A model generated the notes under the pieces. That model was not told the origin of the DNA, made no database searches, and worked only from the letters and a program-made list of their open reading frames with translations. From Desulfobacterales bacterium (GTDB lineage: Bacteria > Desulfobacterota > Desulfobacteria > Desulfobacterales > JAUCGF01): a DNA stretch of 10,233 nt. Position numbers and translations under genes: made by a program. Below are positions 6,339-10,233 of this stretch, one piece after another (the first letter of the stretch is position 1; every line of letters starts with the position of its first letter). The stretch covers positions 1 to 10,233 of the forward strand of contig JAOZRC010000138.1 of NCBI GenBank assembly GCA_029940345.1. The letters run 5' to 3'.

Positions 6339-6351
6339 ATGAAGGATGCCC
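6339..6351. repeat. Third copy of the 6040-6241 element end
   Basis: The sequence atgaaggatgccc repeats the end sequence of the nested element: direct to 6230-6241 and inverted to 6040-6052. Its last base is the first position of the amidohydrolase stop codon, so the two outer copies of this motif bracket almost the whole gap between the convergent genes. Confidence 0.7.
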
Positions 6352-7934
6352 TAAATTTTCTCTTTTCTCCCCGCGTAACCATTCCAGAGCATCCCCATGA
6401 GCCCCATGCCGGGTTGATATTCTTTCCCATGTAAAAATAATTTTTCCACGCTTAAAGAACGAATATCCTTTGGATCAAGTTTCAGGGGGTCCTGATTCAG
6501 AATTACCATATCAGCTATTTTCCCTTTTTCCAAACTCCCACGCTCTTTTTCGTCAAAGGTCGTCCAGGCTGGTTCGGCAGTAAACATTTTCAGTGCATCG
6601 ATAATCGAAACCGATTGGTCCGGATTATAGGGATGATTACACGCCCCATAGATTCCTTCAATGGGATCCGGATCAATCACGGGCGCATCCGAGCCGCCGC
6701 TGAGATGGATTCCAGCATTTAAAATCGATTGCAACGGCGAGCTTTGCAGAACCCGTGAACCCAGAATGTCTTGCAGGTATTCCACAGGTTCTAAAGGGCT
6801 GATTAAAAATCCGGGTTGAAGGGTGATCCCGATGCCCAGTTCGGCTATTTTTTCTAAGTCGCCAGGATGAATCATGCACGCATGAATGATTGTATGCCGG
6901 TGATCTTCGCGGGGATAATCGCGTAGCGCGGCTTCAATCGCGTTCACTGCCCGGGAAACGGCCGCATCCCCAATGGCATGCATTGCAATCTGTAATCCGG
7001 CGCGATTGGCTTGTTTCGCAAACTCAAGCACATTTTCTTCGCTTTGATAAAAATAGCCTGTATTATCCGGGTCGTTGCTGTATGGCTCATGTAATGCGGC
7101 GTCACATGTGCCAAAGCACCCATCAAGCGCTGTGGCGAAACATCCCCCGATACGCGGTAAATTACGTTTGAGCGCTTTCTTTGTATCCATGGTTTGAAAA
7201 AAGAGCCGCGTTTGAAATTGATTTTTGCGGGTTCGGGCTTTTGCAATCAAACTCATCAGTGTCACATCAATGTCCCTGGAAAAACCGATGCCTTCGGCCG
7301 CATGAATGAGTCCGACCCCTTTTTTCGCTAACAGATCAAACCCTCTGATGATGCTTTTAACCATATCTGGCGGAGAAACCAGTGCTGTCGCATAATCCGT
7401 CCCTGCGAAATAGGCCTCCTGAAACAGATGGCCGGTATCTGCGAAAAACCCGGGGTTATTTTTAACCTTGTCGGGAAACTTTTCAATCATTTTTGTATTA
7501 CAAATCGCCGAGTGCCCATCGTAACAAATAATAATCAAGGGGCTGTCGGAACAGACCATATCCAGTTCTTCCCGGGTAATCAGCCGTTTTTCCCTAACGC
7601 GATGTTTAGACGCCCCAAAGGCAATAATTGCCCTCTTTTTTTTATTCAGAGCCATGTAATTTTGAATAATTACCTGGATTTCCCGAATATCTTGCGCTTT
7701 GCGTACGTCAAAATAAGAGACGGCAATCAAGGCCCAATTCGAAAAATGTATATGCCCATCCCCAAAAGAGGGCAGCAAAACACGCTTGCCTAATTCCACA
7801 TTTATATCATCTTTTTTGTATTCTGAAGGTAAAGAGTCTCCCAAATGGATAATTCGTCCCCGATCCTCAATTAAAAAATTGAAGATATGGTTATCTTTAT
7901 CTAATGATATGATTTTTCCGTGATAAATACGCAT
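6351..7934 (-). CDS. Amidohydrolase family protein, YtcJ/AepA-like
   Basis: This is a 527-residue metal-dependent hydrolase of the amidohydrolase_3 (YtcJ-like) group, predicted to cleave a C-N bond of an unknown amide or cyclic substrate. A small N-terminal beta domain precedes the TIM barrel. Metal and catalytic motifs are visible: H61-x-H63 after GDG, H319 in MHAIGDAA, H351 in TIIHACMIHP and D416 in GGSDAPV. The C-terminal beta domain returns at about 466-505 (GSLEKGKIADMVILN). The DG-GTCDAALHEPYS segment (271-286) is typical of the family, but the lysine often found a few residues before it is not evident here (FATALDG, 266-272). No signal peptide is seen, so it is probably cytoplasmic. 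There is no convincing ribosome site, and the predicted promoter lies almost at the ATG. It is convergent with the ferredoxin-domain gene. Confidence 0.9.
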   Translation of the reverse strand: MRIYHGKIISLDKDNHIFNFLIEDRGRIIHLGDSLPSEYKKDDINVELGKRVLLPSFGDGHIHFSNWALIAVSYFDVRKAQDIREIQVIIQNYMALNKKKRAIIAFGASKHRVREKRLITREELDMVCSDSPLIIICYDGHSAICNTKMIEKFPDKVKNNPGFFADTGHLFQEAYFAGTDYATALVSPPDMVKSIIRGFDLLAKKGVGLIHAAEGIGFSRDIDVTLMSLIAKARTRKNQFQTRLFFQTMDTKKALKRNLPRIGGCFATALDGCFGTCDAALHEPYSNDPDNTGYFYQSEENVLEFAKQANRAGLQIAMHAIGDAAVSRAVNAIEAALRDYPREDHRHTIIHACMIHPGDLEKIAELGIGITLQPGFLISPLEPVEYLQDILGSRVLQSSPLQSILNAGIHLSGGSDAPVIDPDPIEGIYGACNHPYNPDQSVSIIDALKMFTAEPAWTTFDEKERGSLEKGKIADMVILNQDPLKLDPKDIRSLSVEKLFLHGKEYQPGMGLMGMLWNGYAGRKEKI

Positions 7935-7942
7935 ATGTTTAT

Positions 7943-7970
7943 AAAATACTCGTCAGTTGCAAGTTGTCAA
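7943..7970 (-). promoter_or_regulatory. Predicted promoter of the amidohydrolase gene
   Basis: On the minus strand a perfect -35 box TTGACA (7970-7965) is followed after 16 nt by TATTTT (7948-7943). The transcript would start near 7936, leaving a leader of only about two bases before the ATG at 7934. This fits the absence of a ribosome site and suggests a leaderless transcript. Confidence 0.4.
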
Positions 7971-8134
7971 ATAACTAATTGAAATTATAAAATTTTGGTA
8001 TCATTTATTTGTCGGGAATCTGGGGAATCAGCTATTTTGACAGATAAAGTTTTCTGATTGTCAACAGATCGTTCGAGGAGCCTGATTGCCCATTTATAAC
8101 CACGCACAAAGCGATTATGAAATATATTTGGCTA

Positions 8135-8230
8135 CCCGCATAAGGCGGGACAGACGTAGGTTGGGTTGAGGAACGAAACCTGACATCAGCCTGAATTAGT
8201 CAGGTTTTTCGTTCCTCAACCCAATCTACG
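8135..8230. repeat. Composite palindrome, second copy of gtaggYtgggttgagg family
   Basis: Arms at 8155-8184 and 8199-8230 are reverse complements apart from one substitution and a 2-nt insertion in the right arm. The loop is 14 nt. A small cccgc/gcggg hairpin (8135-8149) precedes it. The left arm core matches 6272-6296 at 23 of 25 positions. The palindrome lies directly beyond the end of the small ORF at 8238-8312 on the minus strand and could act as its terminator, though no T-run is seen. Confidence 0.8.
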
Positions 8231-8237
8231 ACTACAT

Positions 8238-8312
8238 TTAGTGTCCTAGCTTATGTTGGTAGCCCTCTTTTACATACAGGTCAAGCCCTTCCATTTTTTT
8301 AAAAAAAGACAT
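8238..8312 (-). CDS. Possible small protein, 24 residues
   Basis: An ATG-to-TAA frame of 24 codons begins MSFFKKMEGLDLYVKEGY and ends HKLGH. A good ribosome site (aggag) lies 7 nt before the ATG. The composition is soluble and charged with a short amphipathic start, not the low-complexity product expected from random AT-rich DNA. I do not recognise it. It lies upstream of the amidohydrolase on the same strand, separated by about 300 nt including a palindrome, so it is probably its own unit. It may instead be chance or the remnant of a longer gene. Confidence 0.4.
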   Translation of the reverse strand: MSFFKKMEGLDLYVKEGYQHKLGH

Positions 8313-8593
8313 TTGGCATCTCCTAAATAGAGCGTTAAAACTAAATTATTAAGCCTTTAAGATGCAGATTAAGAAATTTCAATCAGGTAAGTTATTTAGT
8401 CACTGTGTCTGATTGTGCGGGTAATGGGGGCAAATGTCAAGAGCGGAAAATGTTTCTGATATGGATATATCTCCATTCTTGCTATTTCTCAATGTCTCTT
8501 ATATAGGAAACATGGTAAGTAAGACTTTACCAAATATCTGAACCGCTGAATAACCATGATGACCGGCTGGAACGAAAAACGAGAAACAAAATT
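8313..8593. other. Non-coding region upstream of the TolC-like gene
   Basis: No gene is visible. A near-palindrome (atggatat / atctccat, 8461-8476, 7 of 8 matches) lies upstream of an AT-rich tatata at 8500-8505. These could belong to the promoter of the TolC-like gene, but no well-spaced -35 box accompanies them. Confidence 0.4.
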
Positions 8594-9982
8594 ATGATTC
8601 ATCCTTTGACTATTTTACTATTCACTACTGCAATCATGCTAATCCCCGATATCGCAGTTTGGGGTGCCGAAACTGAAAAATCAACCTCTCAAGTGATTGA
8701 TTGGAATAACATTAAAGTGTTAGACCTTGATACAGCCAAACGGATTGCCTTTGCTGGCAACCCCTCCCTGGAAGCCGCTGAAATGCGTGTTAAGCAAGCT
8801 CAGGAACGTGTAAATCAGACCCGCGCGGCCTATTATCCCAGGTTTGATCTGACGGCATCGGCCAGCCGTATCCGTCTTTCCGACAATACCTATCAGGCCA
8901 TTTTGCAATCTGGCCGAGATAACCCTGAAAACCGGTATAGAACCGGAATGACGGCTAATTGGGTGCTTTTCAACGGTTTTGAACGTCGCTTTATCCATGA
9001 CAGTGCGCGTATTGGCGCTAAAGAGAGCCGTCAGGCCCAAAAAGATGTCCAGCGTTTGCTGGCATCGGCCCTGGCCAAGGCGTATTACCGCGGTCTATTA
9101 GCCCGTGAAAATTTAGCCATTTTGGATGCCGATGAAAAATTCAATCAGCGCCAGATCGACGATGCCAAGGCCCGACTCAATGTCGGGACCGGCTCTCTCA
9201 GCGATGTATTGAATTTCAAAGTGCAAATCAATGCCGCCTACTCAGAACGCAATCAGGTGGAATTCAATTATGCGAATGCAATCTATGCGCTGGCGGCCCT
9301 AATGGGAACAGACTTTGACGTATCAACCGAAACCGGATTGCCACCGAATATCAAGCTGGGCCAACTTGAAAGTGAAACCGAAAAAGCGCTTTTTTTACCG
9401 GAATCTAAACCGTTGATTCATTATGCGCTGAAACACCGGCCCGATGTTATCCAGGGCGAATATGCTTTAAAACGTTCCCAAGCCGAGTACGGTGCCGCGC
9501 GAGCACGCTTTTATCCCAACTTAAATCTTACGGCCGCGCTGGATGGCGAACGTGATAGCAGTGTTTCCCTGGTCTATGATGATTTCGGAGATACCATAAC
9601 GCTCAATCTCTCTTACAATCTTTTTGCCGGCGGCGCTGACAAAGCCCGCCTGGCGGAAACCCGGTTGCAAACAAAAGAAGCGCAAAAAAATCTGACAAAT
9701 ATCAAGAACGTTGTTGTCTCGGAAGTCAGGGATGCTTTAGCGGGCTTGAAAGCCGGGCAAGCTGAACTCCGCTTACAACGTGCCAATGCCAGTCTGGTTC
9801 AACAAAATCGTGATCTGGTGGAAAAAGAATACGCCGCAGGCCAGGGCTCCTTGGTGCGGCTTAATGAAGCTCAACGAGATCTGATTAAAGCCCAGAGTCG
9901 CCTGGCTTTGGCGCGTGTGGGGTTGCGCCAGGCCTGGCATAATGTTAAAGTAAGCACGGCTGAAATACTGAAAGACTTTTGA
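8594..9982 (+). CDS. TolC-family outer-membrane efflux protein
   Basis: This is a 462-residue outer-membrane channel protein of the TolC/OEP family, forming the exit duct of tripartite efflux pumps or type I secretion systems. An N-terminal hydrophobic signal sequence (about residues 5-24) ends near AVWGA, where signal peptidase I cleavage is likely. Two homologous OEP halves follow, about 43-235 and 265-455. Both show the family's helical repeat pattern and the recurring A-x-A-x2-x-P motif (TRAAYYPRFDLTASA at 76-90; ARARFYPNLNLTAAL near 306-320). The C-terminal helix with AAGQGSLVRLNEAQRDL is typical and complete. The ribosome site is weak (cgagaaac). No periplasmic adaptor or inner-membrane pump gene lies in the remaining 250 nt, so its partners are not visible and its substrate cannot be inferred. 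Confidence 0.93.
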   Translation: MIHPLTILLFTTAIMLIPDIAVWGAETEKSTSQVIDWNNIKVLDLDTAKRIAFAGNPSLEAAEMRVKQAQERVNQTRAAYYPRFDLTASASRIRLSDNTYQAILQSGRDNPENRYRTGMTANWVLFNGFERRFIHDSARIGAKESRQAQKDVQRLLASALAKAYYRGLLARENLAILDADEKFNQRQIDDAKARLNVGTGSLSDVLNFKVQINAAYSERNQVEFNYANAIYALAALMGTDFDVSTETGLPPNIKLGQLESETEKALFLPESKPLIHYALKHRPDVIQGEYALKRSQAEYGAARARFYPNLNLTAALDGERDSSVSLVYDDFGDTITLNLSYNLFAGGADKARLAETRLQTKEAQKNLTNIKNVVVSEVRDALAGLKAGQAELRLQRANASLVQQNRDLVEKEYAAGQGSLVRLNEAQRDLIKAQSRLALARVGLRQAWHNVKVSTAEILKDF

Positions 9983-10088
9983 CCTTTGTATATTGAATTG
10001 ATCAGGATTTAATGGTAACATAGCAACGCATTTTGATATGCTGAAAAATTGCGACCTGTGCGATTAAAAATGACAAATAAGAATCAAA

Positions 10089-10099
10089 GCCCTGAAAGG
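10089..10099. repeat. Fragment of the 54-125 repeat core
   Basis: The 11-mer gccctgaaagg is identical to part of the arm at 54-70. The partner arm is absent, so this is at most a decayed copy; an 11-base match alone could be coincidental. Confidence 0.35.
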
Positions 10100-10194
10100 C
10101 ATACGCGTCAAGCTGACATTGTAACAACCTATTTTTAATTGAACATATTTAGCAGCCCGATTGTGAATATTACCAACTGTGGAATCAGCACTGA

Positions 10195-10220
10195 TGTAGG
10201 GGCGAACCTTGTGTTCGCCC
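10195..10220. repeat. Hairpin of the gtaggggcgaac type, near window end
   Basis: A perfect 8-bp stem (gggcgaac 10200-10207, gttcgccc 10213-10220) has a 5-nt loop and follows gtag. Such sequences are common dispersed intergenic repeats. The surrounding 9983-10233 contains no gene that I can support. Confidence 0.65.
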
Positions 10221-10233
10221 GATTTGTGATAAT

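Noticed and set aside
8037..8064. TTGACA ... TGTCAA inverted half-sites that resemble a second HcpR/Fnr operator
   Set aside because: The half-sites are separated by 16 nt where the family needs 4, so one dimer could not bind as on the 2325-2340 site.
8461..8476. 16-bp near-palindrome as an operator for the TolC-like gene
   Set aside because: It has one mismatch, matches no motif I know and has no regulator gene next to it; such AT-rich symmetry is common by chance.
1..10233. CRISPR array, tRNA, rRNA or intact insertion sequence
   Set aside because: No regularly spaced direct repeats, no cloverleaf or rRNA-like sequence and no transposase frame were seen. The repeats present are palindromic and dispersed.

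Overview
The window looks like a chromosomal segment of a strict anaerobe, most likely a Desulfobacterota (sulfate-reducer-type deltaproteobacterial) genome of moderate GC content. The pointers are a class I hybrid cluster protein (Hcp), a cysteine-free HcpR-type Crp/Fnr regulator with a TTGAC-N4-GTCAA operator, a siroheme-reductase-like iron-sulfur protein and a ferredoxin of the kind found beside hcp. The species cannot be named from the sequence. All gene assignments come from reading motifs, not from searches.

Layout. Positions 1-270 are non-coding and carry palindromic repeats. Three minus-strand genes follow in tight order, read right to left: hcpR (2292-1627), a PCP_red/sulfite-reductase-like/ferredoxin chimera (1584-781) and ilvN, the acetolactate synthase small subunit (759-271). 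Gaps of 42 and 21 nt suggest one operon. Facing them across a 129-nt divergent region is hcp (2422-4191, plus). This region holds one perfect-arm operator, placed to activate hcp (centre near -41) and to cover the -35 box of hcpR. After a 360-nt gap filled with inverted repeats come an HD-domain protein with a zinc-ribbon-like N-terminus (4552-5286) and, 1 nt later, a ferredoxin-domain protein (5288-6034). A 316-nt repeat-filled gap separates these from a convergent YtcJ-type amidohydrolase (7934-6351, minus). A 659-nt divergent region holds another palindromic element and a possible 24-residue ORF. It is followed by a TolC-family outer-membrane protein (8594-9982, plus) and a non-coding tail with more repeat fragments.

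How the genes fit together. HcpR, Hcp, the HD protein and the two iron-sulfur proteins form a plausible nitrosative/redox-stress locus: HcpR senses the signal, Hcp reduces NO or hydroxylamine, and the ferredoxin-domain proteins may supply electrons. The presence of ilvN in the hcpR transcription unit is unexpected. The amidohydrolase and the TolC-like protein show no obvious link to this module.

The most notable features beyond the genes are the one-operator divergent promoter, the PCP_red-siroheme-half-ferredoxin chimera, the 38-residue N-terminal extension of Hcp with a second well-placed start, and the density of REP/MITE-like palindromes: every intergenic stretch over about 250 nt contains at least one.
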